Shown: positions 51,684-60,090 of the stretch, in pieces
Layout of the letters: the number at the start of each line of letters is the position of its first letter
How positions within the stretch are numbered: the stretch's first letter is position 1
Assembly (NCBI RefSeq): GCF_024171695.1
Contig: NZ_JAMTCF010000019.1
Coordinates: 62,001-126,000, forward strand
Length of the DNA: 64,000 nt
DNA from: Actinosynnema pretiosum
GTDB taxonomy: Bacteria; Actinomycetota; Actinomycetes; Mycobacteriales; Pseudonocardiaceae
Reading direction: 5' to 3'
The notes under the pieces: generated by a model
Databases searched by the model: none
Seen by the model: the letters and a program-made list of their open reading frames with translations, nothing else
Told to the model about the DNA's origin: nothing
Translations under genes and position numbers: made by a program

Positions 51684-54440
51684 TCAGTGCAGGCGGTCGG
51701 TGAGCGAGCCCCGGCGCTCGCGGTCGAGCCACAGCTCGGCCTTCAGGCGGCGCAGGAGGGGGTCGTAGAGCTTCTTGAGCAGCTCTTCCGGCTCGGGGAT
51801 CGGCGCTGCGGGCGGGGCCGAGGTGGTGGAGGCGCTGGTCGTCGGCGCGGGGGCGGCGGGGTCGGCGGGCGCTTCCGGGTGGCCGGGTGGCGGGTCGTCC
51901 GGGGTGGGGGGTGGTGCGGCCTGCGGCGGAACGGGCGGTTCGCCGGGCGGCGGGTCGTAGAGCTCCCGCTGCACGGCGAAGTGGTGGGGGTGGGCGGTGG
52001 GACCCGGTGGGGGCGCCGGGAAGGCCGGGGCGAGCGGGAGTGGTTGCGGTGTCGGGGAGATCGATGGCGCGGGGAGGACGGACTGCGCGGCGGAACCCGA
52101 CGGCTGAGGGAACCCCGGTTGCGCGGGGAGAGCGGACTCCGTGGGGAAAGCCGGTTGTGCGGGGGAAGCCGACTGCGCCGCCGGGCTGAGCTGGACCGCC
52201 AGGCCGGATTGCACCGGGAAGGCGGATTGCACCGGGAAGCTCTGCGGCACACCGATTCCCGGTCGCACGGCAAAACCCTGCTGAGCTGGGGCAAAACCCT
52301 GCTGGGCTGGGGCAAAACCCTGCTGGGCTGGCGTGAAACCCTGCTGGGTCGGGAAAGCCCGCTGGGCGGAGAGAGCTTGCTGTGCGGGGGAACCCTGTTG
52401 CGGCGCGGTGTAGCCCTGCACTGCAAGGCCGGGCTGGGGCTGGAACCGGGGCTGGGGTTGGTCATCGCCGAGCGAGACGCCGAGGCTCTGCGCGATCTGC
52501 GGGTCGAGACTCCACCCGGACGGTCCCACCGACCCGATCCCCCCGCCCAACGCCGCCAGGGGACCAGCGTCAGCCGCCGCCGAGGCGAGTCCGGCGATGC
52601 TCGTCGGGACGCGCGGACCGGGTGCGGGGGCGCTCGGGGCGGCCAACTCCCTCTGCACCGACCAGGTCGGCTGGGTCGCGGGAACGGCGTTCTCGGCCTG
52701 GCGCTGGACGAACCGCTGCGGCAGTCCGGGCGCGAGCGACAGCACCGGGGCCTGCTCGAACCGCTGGACCGGCGCGGACGTCCCGCTCGGAACGCTCGGC
52801 GTGCTCGGCGCCACCGGGAGCTCAGCAGGAAGTTCGGCGGGAAGTTCGACGGCACGGGCAGCGGGCTGGTCGGCGGCCAGCGAGCGCTGCACCATCTCGG
52901 TCAACGACACCGGACGCTCACCACCGGCCACCCCCTGCGGCACGGTCGGCAGCGGCAGCACCGGCGTGGTCGGCACCGACCGCGCGGACTGGGAATGCGC
53001 GCTAGACGCGCCTGGTGTGGTGGAAGTGCCGGGAGCAGCAGCAGTGGAGGTGGTGGGGGTGGTGGGCGTGGTATAGGTCTGGATCGTCCTGGGCTGGCCG
53101 AGCCCCAGCGTCCGCGCCGCGCTCTTGCCCACGACGGTGGTCGGGGCAGCGGCGGCGGGGACCACCGGGAGTTCAACCGACCTGGAAACCGTTGCGGGAG
53201 CTGGGGCAACCGCATCGGGGGCGACGACCCGCTGCACGACGTCGCCCGTCAGCGGTTCGTCCCCGACGAGACCAGCGCTGATCGGCTCGCCGCCGATCGT
53301 CCCACCACCGGCGGGCTCGTCGCTGATCGGCTCGTCGCCGATCGGGCTGTCAGCCATCGGAAGGCCGTTCGACGGCTGGCCGCTCACCGACGCCTCGGAA
53401 GGTGCGCTGCCAGCCTCGGGAAAACCCGGCATCACCGGCGCCTCGACGGGTCGCTGCACGACCTCGGGCTCGGTGGTCCGCTGCACCAGCGGTTCCCCCA
53501 ACCCCGGCCGGACCGCTCCACGCGCGGCACCGTCCGCCACCACCCGTGACGCCGGAGGCGGTGGAGGCGGTGGAGGCGCGATGAACTGCCTGGTCATCGG
53601 GACCGCAGTCGGCTCGGCAACCCGCTGCACGGCCGCTTCCTGAACCGCGTTCGAGGTCTGCGGCGCGAGCGGGAGCGCTTGCGCCACCGGCTCGACGGCG
53701 GTGGGCAGCGGGGACGGAGCGGGCGCCTCCACGTCGACCGGGCGAGGCTCGTCGACGCCGAGCGTCCGGGTGATCGGCTCGGGCGTCGCGATCACCGGCT
53801 TGGCGCCTGCGGTTTCGACCGCGATCGAGCGCTGCACAACGGCTCCACCGGCACCGGCGGCACCAGCAGCGGCCACACCGGCAGTAGTCCCAGTGGAAAC
53901 AGCTCCACCAGCAGCGATCTCACCAGCAGCGGTCCCACCGGTGGCAGCGACGCTCTCGGCGAAGCCGCCACCGGTGAACCCGTCACCTGCCAAGCCCTCG
54001 GTGGCAGGTGAGGCCTCGACCGCCCTGCTCACCGTGAAACCGGCGCCACTCCCGACAGCACCGGCAGCACCGACAGCACCCGCACCGCGCCCACCGGTCG
54101 CGACTCCCCCACCGGACGCGCCAACCGCACTCCCGGTCCCCGTGGGAATCCCCCCAGGTCGCGAGAACACCACCCCTTCACGCGGTGGTTCCCCGATCAC
54201 CCCGGACGGCTCCGACTCGGCGACGAAGTGGCCCAGCGGGGCCAGGAACGCGGGTGAGCGCCAGGACGTCAACCCGCCGGTGAACGAGTCCACCGGGTTC
54301 GCCAGCGGGTGCTCGGGCAGCACCCGCTGGATCGGGGGCAGCCCGCGCCACTCGCCCCGCAGCACCGGGCCGGCCTGCGCGGGGCCTGCGGCGCCGTCAG
54401 GTCCGGCAGGCGCCGGGGTTCGCTTGCGGAAGGGCCACAC
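51684..54440 (-). CDS. Large disordered eCIS protein with repeated VQR motifs
   Basis: 918 residues from GTG 54440. The first 60 residues are folded-looking and end in PVDSFTGGLTSWRSPAFLAP; the last 50 (EELLKKLYDPLLRRLKAELW) are a helical, conserved terminus. Everything between is Pro/Ala/Gly/Thr-rich and predicted disordered. It holds ten VQR triplets plus one IQR, and three GFxPAQQ steps (TPAQQ GFAPAQQ GFAPAQQ GF) near residue 700. Similar proteins occupy the same place in other actinobacterial CIS loci. It could be the tape-measure or a sheath/cargo scaffold; no helical tape-measure pattern is obvious. Base composition is as in the neighbours. Confidence 0.7.
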   Translation of the reverse strand: MWPFRKRTPAPAGPDGAAGPAQAGPVLRGEWRGLPPIQRVLPEHPLANPVDSFTGGLTSWRSPAFLAPLGHFVAESEPSGVIGEPPREGVVFSRPGGIPTGTGSAVGASGGGVATGGRGAGAVGAAGAVGSGAGFTVSRAVEASPATEGLAGDGFTGGGFAESVAATGGTAAGEIAAGGAVSTGTTAGVAAAGAAGAGGAVVQRSIAVETAGAKPVIATPEPITRTLGVDEPRPVDVEAPAPSPLPTAVEPVAQALPLAPQTSNAVQEAAVQRVAEPTAVPMTRQFIAPPPPPPPPASRVVADGAARGAVRPGLGEPLVQRTTEPEVVQRPVEAPVMPGFPEAGSAPSEASVSGQPSNGLPMADSPIGDEPISDEPAGGGTIGGEPISAGLVGDEPLTGDVVQRVVAPDAVAPAPATVSRSVELPVVPAAAAPTTVVGKSAARTLGLGQPRTIQTYTTPTTPTTSTAAAPGTSTTPGASSAHSQSARSVPTTPVLPLPTVPQGVAGGERPVSLTEMVQRSLAADQPAARAVELPAELPAELPVAPSTPSVPSGTSAPVQRFEQAPVLSLAPGLPQRFVQRQAENAVPATQPTWSVQRELAAPSAPAPGPRVPTSIAGLASAAADAGPLAALGGGIGSVGPSGWSLDPQIAQSLGVSLGDDQPQPRFQPQPGLAVQGYTAPQQGSPAQQALSAQRAFPTQQGFTPAQQGFAPAQQGFAPAQQGFAVRPGIGVPQSFPVQSAFPVQSGLAVQLSPAAQSASPAQPAFPTESALPAQPGFPQPSGSAAQSVLPAPSISPTPQPLPLAPAFPAPPPGPTAHPHHFAVQRELYDPPPGEPPVPPQAAPPPTPDDPPPGHPEAPADPAAPAPTTSASTTSAPPAAPIPEPEELLKKLYDPLLRRLKAELWLDRERRGSLTDRLH

Positions 54441-54446
54441 TTCAGG

Positions 54447-54593
54447 TCACCGCCTGGTGTTGATGCGGGCGATCTCGGCCGCGTAGCGCAGCCGGTCGTG
54501 GTGCTCCAGGTCGAGGATCGAGTCCAGCGACCAGTGGAAGTGGTAGGCGACGTACGCGACCTCCTCGTGCAGCCGGTCGACCGCGTACGTCAC
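54447..54593 (-). CDS. DUF6760 small eCIS protein
   Basis: 48 residues from GTG 54593, with a GTGA overlap to the previous gene. Sequence MTYAVDRLHEEVAYVAYHFH then DSILDLEHHDRLRYAAEIAR matches DUF6760, a small helical protein seen in nearly every actinobacterial and many other eCIS loci. Too short for most gene finders. Probably a tail-assembly chaperone or tube-end component; role unknown. Confidence 0.85.
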   Translation of the reverse strand: MTYAVDRLHEEVAYVAYHFHWSLDSILDLEHHDRLRYAAEIARINTRR

Positions 54594-55003
54594 GATTCCC
54601 CCAGGCGCCCGCCGGAGACGTCGACGGAGAACCCGTGGCCGCACGACGGGCAGGCCACGGCGGCTCGGGTGTGCCCCTCGCTGTTGATCCGCCGGTACAT
54701 GTCCTGGAGGAACGCCAGGTCGGAGGCGAACAGGTTCTCCACGACCCCGGTGTGGACGTCGGTGATCGTCCCGAGCGAGACGAGGACGCGCGCCAGCAGC
54801 ACCACGGTCAGGTAGGCGGAGTTCTCCCGCACCCGGTCGTCGCGCAGCGGGATCAGCTCGTCGCGGGCGGTCGCCAGTCGCATGACGCCGCTCTTGTGGA
54901 CCGTCCCGGACTCGTCCGCGTACCCGCGCGGCAGCTCGAAGGCGAACTCCGTGCGCATCGTCGCGGGCGAGTCCGGCGCGACCGCGGTCGTGGACCGGCG
55001 CAC
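54590..55003 (-). CDS. eCIS tail-assembly-type protein with zinc-finger-like C-terminus
   Basis: 137 residues from GTG 55003, which overlaps the tube stop codon (TAGTG). The N-terminal part contains FELPRGYADESGTVHKSGVM and helices ENSAYLTVVLLARVLVSLGT; the C-terminus carries a CPSCGH half zinc finger. It sits where phage tails encode assembly chaperones, between tube and tape-measure-like genes, and pairs with DUF6760 by overlap. ATG 54958 is an alternative start. Confidence 0.75.
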   Translation of the reverse strand: MRRSTTAVAPDSPATMRTEFAFELPRGYADESGTVHKSGVMRLATARDELIPLRDDRVRENSAYLTVVLLARVLVSLGTITDVHTGVVENLFASDLAFLQDMYRRINSEGHTRAAVACPSCGHGFSVDVSGGRLGES

Positions 55004-55446
55004 TACTCGACTTCCATCATCTCGTAGGTGACCACGAGCTTCTCGGTGAGCACGCTGGTGTCACCGGCCTTGAGCGAGCCGATCTCCAGGCTCTTGGGCC
55101 ACGCGTTGGTCAGCTTGTAGCGCTTGATCGCGGTGCCCTCGTAGTCGTAGACGATGATCGCACCGCCCTTGCGGGCCGAGGCCATCTTGCCGAAGTGGGC
55201 GTCCTTGACCCACTTCTCGAAGCTGTTGTCGCCGGTGAGGCCTCGGGTGAGCGTGACCTCGCCCGCCTTGGGGCGGCCGGGCAGCTTCTTGATGACGTAC
55301 TTGCCGTCGGCGGTGTTCTGCTTGAGCTCGATGACGTCCTGCTCCATCTTGAGCCCGGACACCTCGGAGATCTGCTTGATCGCGACGCCGTCGACCTCCA
55401 GGCCGAACGAGTGGCCGACGGACGTGTCGAGTTCGGGGAGTGCCAT
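55003..55446 (-). CDS. Main inner tube protein, gp19-like (Afp1)
   Basis: 147 residues starting at 55446 (MALPELDTSVGHSFGLEVDG). T4 gp19 family: SEVSGLKMEQDVIELKQNTA, KPGEVTLTRGLTGDNSFEKW-like strand, and the terminal VTYEMMEVE. It stacks as hexamers into the inner tube inside the sheath. Most conserved structural gene of the locus after the sheath. Confidence 0.95.
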   Translation of the reverse strand: MALPELDTSVGHSFGLEVDGVAIKQISEVSGLKMEQDVIELKQNTADGKYVIKKLPGRPKAGEVTLTRGLTGDNSFEKWVKDAHFGKMASARKGGAIIVYDYEGTAIKRYKLTNAWPKSLEIGSLKAGDTSVLTEKLVVTYEMMEVE

Positions 55447-55460
55447 GTCCTACCGCGCTT

Positions 55461-57005
55461 TCACTCGTTGACGAGGCTGGTGCCGCCGGAGAACTGCGCC
55501 AGGCGGAAGACGACGAACTCGGCGGGCTTCACCGGGGCGATGCCCACCTCGCACACGACCTGGCCGGCGTCGATCGCCTCGGCCGGGTTGGTCTCGCGGT
55601 CGCACTTGACGTAGAACGCCTCGTCGGGGGTGAGCCCGAACAGGGCGCCCTTGCGCCACTCGTTGACCAGGAACGCGCTGATGGTGCGGCGGATGCGGGC
55701 CCACAGCGCGTCGTCGTTCGGCTCGAACACGACCCACTGGGTGCCGCTGAGGATCGACTCCTCCAGGTAGTTGAAGAGCCTGCGCACGTTCAGGTAGCGC
55801 CACGCCGGGTCGGACGAGAGGGTCCGCGCGCCCCACACCCGGATGCCCCGGCCGGGGAACGAGCGGACGCAGTTGACGCCGATGGGGTTGAGCAGCTCCT
55901 GCTCGTTCTTGGTGAGCTGCGTCTGGAGCGCCACCGCGCCGCGCACGACCTCGTTGGCCGGGGCCTTGTGCACGCCGCGACCGGCGTCGGTGCGCGCCCA
56001 CACGCCCGCCATGTGGCCGCTCGGCGGGACGAACAGGTGGTCGTCGCTGGCGGCGTCGAAGACCTTGACCCACGGGTAGTACAGGGCCGCGTACTTCGAG
56101 TCGTAGCCCGCGACGTTCTGCCGCCAGTCGCGGACCTGCTGCGGGTTCAGCGCGGGCGGCGGGTCGAGGACGGCCATCCGGTCGCCCATCTGCTCGCAGT
56201 GGGCGATCATGGCCAGCTGCACGGCCTTCACGCCCTCCAGCGAGATCTGGTCCCGCTGGTAGGCGCTCATCAGGTCGGGCACCGCGACCATGGTGATCTC
56301 GTCGATGGCCTCCAGGCCGCCGAAGCCGGTGCGGTCGGCGACGTCGCCCACGTAGTCGTCGGCGGCGACCTTGCCGGGCACGGCGGTCGGCGCGGACTCC
56401 TCGGCGCGCAGCGCGACGGCGCCACGGTCGGCCTTGGCGGGCGGGTTCGCCAGCTCCTCGACGGTGATCAGGTTCGACTTCTCCCTGACCACGGTGACGA
56501 CGTTCTCCTTGGTGCGCTTGGTCGTCACGTGGTGGGTCTCGACGACCTTGCCCGCGTCCTTGACCAGCAGGGTGAAGCGGTCCTCGGCGGGGTTCTCGCC
56601 CGCCGCGTCGGCGACCTCGACGGTGATGTCGCCCGCGCCGATCGCCTTGGCGGTGACCTTGTAGCCGCCGAGCACACCGGTCGCCCCGGAGGGCAGCGCG
56701 CCGTTGCTGGACGGGCCACCACCGGGGTTGGCCTCGTCGCGCTCACCGCCGATGCGGACGACGTAGCAGTTGCCGCCGCCGTTGAGGAAGTAGCCGTAGA
56801 CGGCCTGGCCGAGGTAGGTGCCCTCGACGAAGTCGCCGAAGGTCTGCGCGTACTGGGCCCAGTTCGACACCAGCGTCGGGGTGTTGAACGGCCCGCGCCC
56901 GGCGAACCCGACGAAGGCGGCCACGGCGGTGCCGACGCCCTCGATGGGGCGGGCGCCCGCCTCCACCTCCTCGACGTACACCCCCGGCGAGAGATAGGTG
57001 GGCAT
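55461..57005 (-). CDS. Contractile tail sheath protein (Afp2-like)
   Basis: 514 residues from ATG 57005 with GGGAGG upstream. N-terminal MPTYLSPGVYVEEVEAGARP and AFVGFAGRGPFNTPTLVSNW, and C-terminal RLFNYLEESILSGTQWVVFE, EWRKGALFGLTPDEAFYVKC, and GIAPVKPAEFVVFRLAQFSG match phage/eCIS sheath families. There is only one sheath gene, unlike the Afp system with three. A central domain of about 200 residues (about 110-280) is inserted in the outer region. Confidence 0.96.
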   Translation of the reverse strand: MPTYLSPGVYVEEVEAGARPIEGVGTAVAAFVGFAGRGPFNTPTLVSNWAQYAQTFGDFVEGTYLGQAVYGYFLNGGGNCYVVRIGGERDEANPGGGPSSNGALPSGATGVLGGYKVTAKAIGAGDITVEVADAAGENPAEDRFTLLVKDAGKVVETHHVTTKRTKENVVTVVREKSNLITVEELANPPAKADRGAVALRAEESAPTAVPGKVAADDYVGDVADRTGFGGLEAIDEITMVAVPDLMSAYQRDQISLEGVKAVQLAMIAHCEQMGDRMAVLDPPPALNPQQVRDWRQNVAGYDSKYAALYYPWVKVFDAASDDHLFVPPSGHMAGVWARTDAGRGVHKAPANEVVRGAVALQTQLTKNEQELLNPIGVNCVRSFPGRGIRVWGARTLSSDPAWRYLNVRRLFNYLEESILSGTQWVVFEPNDDALWARIRRTISAFLVNEWRKGALFGLTPDEAFYVKCDRETNPAEAIDAGQVVCEVGIAPVKPAEFVVFRLAQFSGGTSLVNE

Positions 57006-57186
57006 CCGTTGCCTCCCAAGTCGTGCGGATAACCGGCTGTACTGGGGGAAATGCTGGTGCCACGGGGGGTTCGGTCGAAACGGCCTGGCGGCTGTGCCCG
57101 CGTGCGCGGATCACTGCCCAAAGGGGCGGCCGAGCGGCGGTCGACGTCCCCGGTCCCGCAGAAGTGCTTCCAGGGCAGCGCAAAGC

Positions 57187-57228
57187 GCGGGGCGCCGGGG
57201 GAGTTCCAGCTCTCCCCCGACGCCCCGC
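57187..57228 (-). terminator. Hairpin between the eCIS-core gene and the sheath gene
   Basis: Stem GGGGCG-C-CGGGGGAG / CTCCCCCG-A-CGCCCC with an 8-nt loop, about 23 bp after the DUF4157 stop. With the 245-bp gap before the sheath start, it divides the locus into two transcription blocks. Confidence 0.65.
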
Positions 57229-57250
57229 GACCGACCGATCCGCGGGCGGG

Positions 57251-57994
57251 CTACTCCTCGCCCTCCCCCTCGCCCTCCTCCGCCGAGCGCTGCACCGACG
57301 CCGCGCCCGGCACGTACGTCTGCGCCACGGGTTCCTCCGCCACGTCCTCGGCGGGCGCCTCCTCGACCCGCTGCACTGCTGGTTGCGCTGCGGACTCCAC
57401 GGCGGGCTGCGCCATCAACCGGTCAGCGTTGGCGCTCGCCTCGCGCTCGAAGCGGTCGGACGGGTCGCTCAGCCGCACCCCTCCCCCGATGTCCGAGCCG
57501 TCCACCGGCCCGCTGCGCTGCTGCACCACGTGGGTCAGCTCGTGCGCCAGCACGTGCCGCCCGGCGGCCGAGCCGGGGTCGTAGCCGCCGCTCTGGAACA
57601 CGATGTTCGAGCCCACCGTGTAGGCCTGCGCGTTCACCGCCTTGGCCGAGCTGTGCGCCGCGCCGTCGGTGTGCACCCGCACGTCCGCGAACGACGTGCC
57701 GAACCGGCCCTCCATGTCCGCGCGCACCCCGGCGTCCAGCGGCGCGCCACGCCCGGAGCCGACCACCTCGTGCACCGGCGACCCGGCCGGTTCCGCCGAC
57801 TCCTCCAGCGCCGACGCCACCCCGGCGTTGCCCACCGCCCGCTGCAACCCGAGGATCCCGCCCGCCCCCAGCACCTCCGGCCGCCCGGCCGCGACCGCCC
57901 GGCCGAGCAGGGCGTGGTCCTCCCGCTCGGCCCGCTCCCCCTGCGGCCGGGCGCAGCCGTCGTCCTGCCCGTGGTCGTGCTCATGTCCGCGCAC
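57251..57994 (-). CDS. eCIS-core (DUF4157) protein without a toxin domain
   Basis: 247 residues from GTG 57994 with AGGAGG. The core domain is at about residues 75-170: LGLQRAVGNAGV, FGTSFADVRVHTDGAA, then the zinc-binding VLAHELTHVVQQRSGP. The C-terminal 60 residues are Ala/Glu-rich, end in EEGEGEGEE, and include two VQR triplets, but no catalytic effector domain. DUF4157 domains mark cargo or assembly factors of eCIS and carry an HExxH-like peptidase motif (HELTH). Here it may act as an assembly protease rather than a toxin carrier. Confidence 0.88.
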   Translation of the reverse strand: MRGHEHDHGQDDGCARPQGERAEREDHALLGRAVAAGRPEVLGAGGILGLQRAVGNAGVASALEESAEPAGSPVHEVVGSGRGAPLDAGVRADMEGRFGTSFADVRVHTDGAAHSSAKAVNAQAYTVGSNIVFQSGGYDPGSAAGRHVLAHELTHVVQQRSGPVDGSDIGGGVRLSDPSDRFEREASANADRLMAQPAVESAAQPAVQRVEEAPAEDVAEEPVAQTYVPGAASVQRSAEEGEGEGEE

Positions 57995-58041
57995 AGCGCC
58001 TCCTAGCGCTTTCCCCGGCCCCGCACCGAGCGGGCCCGCCG

Positions 58042-60090
58042 TCACTGCCCGAACGGGCGGACCAGCTCCAGGTAGCGCCCGAACTCGCGCTCCCCCACCA
58101 GCCTGCCCAGCTTGCGGTACTCGCGCGCCACCGCGCCGACCACCTCGCGCATCCCCACCACCCGGTCGCCCTCGGCCGCCAGGTACGCCGCCGTCACCGC
58201 CGCCGAGCGGATGTGCCCGCCCGCCAGCTCGAACGCGCCCGCCAGGAAGTCCAGGTCCAGCTCGGCCCTGGGGGCGTGCGGGCCGAGGCAGTGGTCCCAC
58301 AGCGCGCGCCGCTGCTCCTGGTCGGGCAGCGGGAAGTCCACGACCACGTCGAGGCGCCGGGTGAACGCCTCGTCCAGGTTCGCCCGCAGGTTCGTGGCCA
58401 GCACGGCGATCCCGTCGAAGGTCTCCATGCGCTGCAGCAGGTACGCGGACTCGATGTTGGCGTACCGGTCGTGCGCGTCGCGGACCTCCGAGCGCTTGCC
58501 GAAGATCGCGTCGGCCTCGTCGAACAGCAGCACGCCGTTGACCCCGGACGCCTCGGTGAAGATCCGCTCCAGGTTCTTCTCGGTCTCGCCGACGTACTTG
58601 TCGACGACGGTGGCCAGGTTGACCGTGTACAGGTCAAGGCCCAGCGAGGCCGCGATCACCTCGGCCGACATGGTCTTGCCGGTGCCGGAGTCGCCCGCGA
58701 ACAGCCCGGTCAGGCCACGTCCGCGCCCACCGCCCGGCCGCATCCGCCAGCGGTCGATCACCCGGTCCCGGTGCTCGGCGCGCGAGGCGAGCTCTTTGAG
58801 CTGGCCGACCACCGGGCCGGGCAGCACCAGGTCGTCCCAGGTGACCGCCGGTTCGATGCGCCGCGCCAACCGCTGCAGCCCGGCCGCGTTCTGGCTGCGG
58901 GCGCCCGCGCGCAGGTGCGCCACGGCGATGTCCTCGCCGTCGGCGAGCGCGGCCACCGACGCGGCCTCGGCGGCGCGCGCGATCTGGCCAGCGCCCAGCA
59001 CGAAGTGCTCGGTGGCGGCGGCCGGGTCGACGCCGGGCGCGACCGGTCCGCGCAGCCCGGCGGCCCACAGCTCGGCGCGGGCGGCCACGGGCAGCGGGAC
59101 GGCGTCGTGCAGCACGGGCGGATCGGCGCTCCAGCGCGGGTTCCAGGCGATCGGGCCGTGCACGGCCAGCGGCACGGCGGGGTGGCGCAGCGCGTCCAGC
59201 GCGGGCTCCTCGTCGACCGGTCCGAGGACGATCCCGGCCCCGCGCAGCACCGCCTCGCGCAGCACGGCGGCGCGCAGCACGGCCCGGTCCGGTTCGGCGG
59301 CGAGGCGTTCGGCGTCGACCTCCAGCACGGCGAACCCGGCTTCCCGCAGGGCGGCCGAGGCGACCTCGCGGCCACCGCCGCCCGGCCGCTCCCTCAAGTG
59401 CGCCAACCGGATCCCGGCGCGCAGGCCGCGCACCAGGCGGTCGGCGCCCGGCAGGTCGACGGCGGTGCGGGCCAGGTCGTCGGCCACGCGCGCGACCCCG
59501 GTGAGCGCCGGGTCGGGGCGGTCGTCGCCGAGCAGGTGGGCGACGACGCGGTCGGGCACGCGCAGCGACCTGGTCAGGAACGGGCGGTCGCGGTCCTCCA
59601 CGACGAGCAGCCCGGCGGTGAGCAGCGGGGCGGCCGGGTCGAGGCGGGCGCGACCGGCCGAGGACGCCTCGGGCAGGCCGCACAGGCGCAGCGCGAGGCC
59701 GGTGGTGGCGCGGCGGCGGGTGACGTCGTCGTTGAGGTAGCCGTAGAACTGCTCGAACCTGCTGTCCACGTCCGGCGCGAGGGCGACGAGCAGCAGCTCG
59801 ACGTCCACAGTGGACAGGTCGGCGGTGCGGGCGAGTCGGCCGAGGCGGCCGGGCGCGCCGGGCTCGTGGAACGGGGCGAACGCCTCGCGCGGACCGGTGA
59901 GCAGCGAGTCGATGGCCTCGTCGGACAGGTACAGGCCCCGGAACGGGTCGTCCGGGTTGGGGTCGGTGGCGCGGCGGGCGGCGACGGCGTCGCGGATGCG
60001 GCGCTCCAGCGCGGCCAGGCGGGTGAACAGGCCCGCCGTGTCGGTGGGACCGGCGGTGTCGGCGATCCCCTCGGCGCTGGTGGTGCTCAC
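58042..60090 (-). CDS. AAA+ ATPase of the eCIS (Afp15-like)
   Basis: 682 residues from GTG 60090, overlapping the DUF4255 stop (GTGA). The C-terminal AAA+ module has Walker A GDSGTGKTMSA near residue 470, Walker B GVLLFDEADAIFG near 520, and the sensor region VLATNLRANLDEAFTRRLDV. The N-terminal 400 residues are a winged-helix-rich region common to Afp15. It is needed for particle assembly or positioning in AFP-type systems; it is not a ClpV-type recycling ATPase. Confidence 0.92.
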   Translation of the reverse strand: MSTTSAEGIADTAGPTDTAGLFTRLAALERRIRDAVAARRATDPNPDDPFRGLYLSDEAIDSLLTGPREAFAPFHEPGAPGRLGRLARTADLSTVDVELLLVALAPDVDSRFEQFYGYLNDDVTRRRATTGLALRLCGLPEASSAGRARLDPAAPLLTAGLLVVEDRDRPFLTRSLRVPDRVVAHLLGDDRPDPALTGVARVADDLARTAVDLPGADRLVRGLRAGIRLAHLRERPGGGGREVASAALREAGFAVLEVDAERLAAEPDRAVLRAAVLREAVLRGAGIVLGPVDEEPALDALRHPAVPLAVHGPIAWNPRWSADPPVLHDAVPLPVAARAELWAAGLRGPVAPGVDPAAATEHFVLGAGQIARAAEAASVAALADGEDIAVAHLRAGARSQNAAGLQRLARRIEPAVTWDDLVLPGPVVGQLKELASRAEHRDRVIDRWRMRPGGGRGRGLTGLFAGDSGTGKTMSAEVIAASLGLDLYTVNLATVVDKYVGETEKNLERIFTEASGVNGVLLFDEADAIFGKRSEVRDAHDRYANIESAYLLQRMETFDGIAVLATNLRANLDEAFTRRLDVVVDFPLPDQEQRRALWDHCLGPHAPRAELDLDFLAGAFELAGGHIRSAAVTAAYLAAEGDRVVGMREVVGAVAREYRKLGRLVGEREFGRYLELVRPFGQ

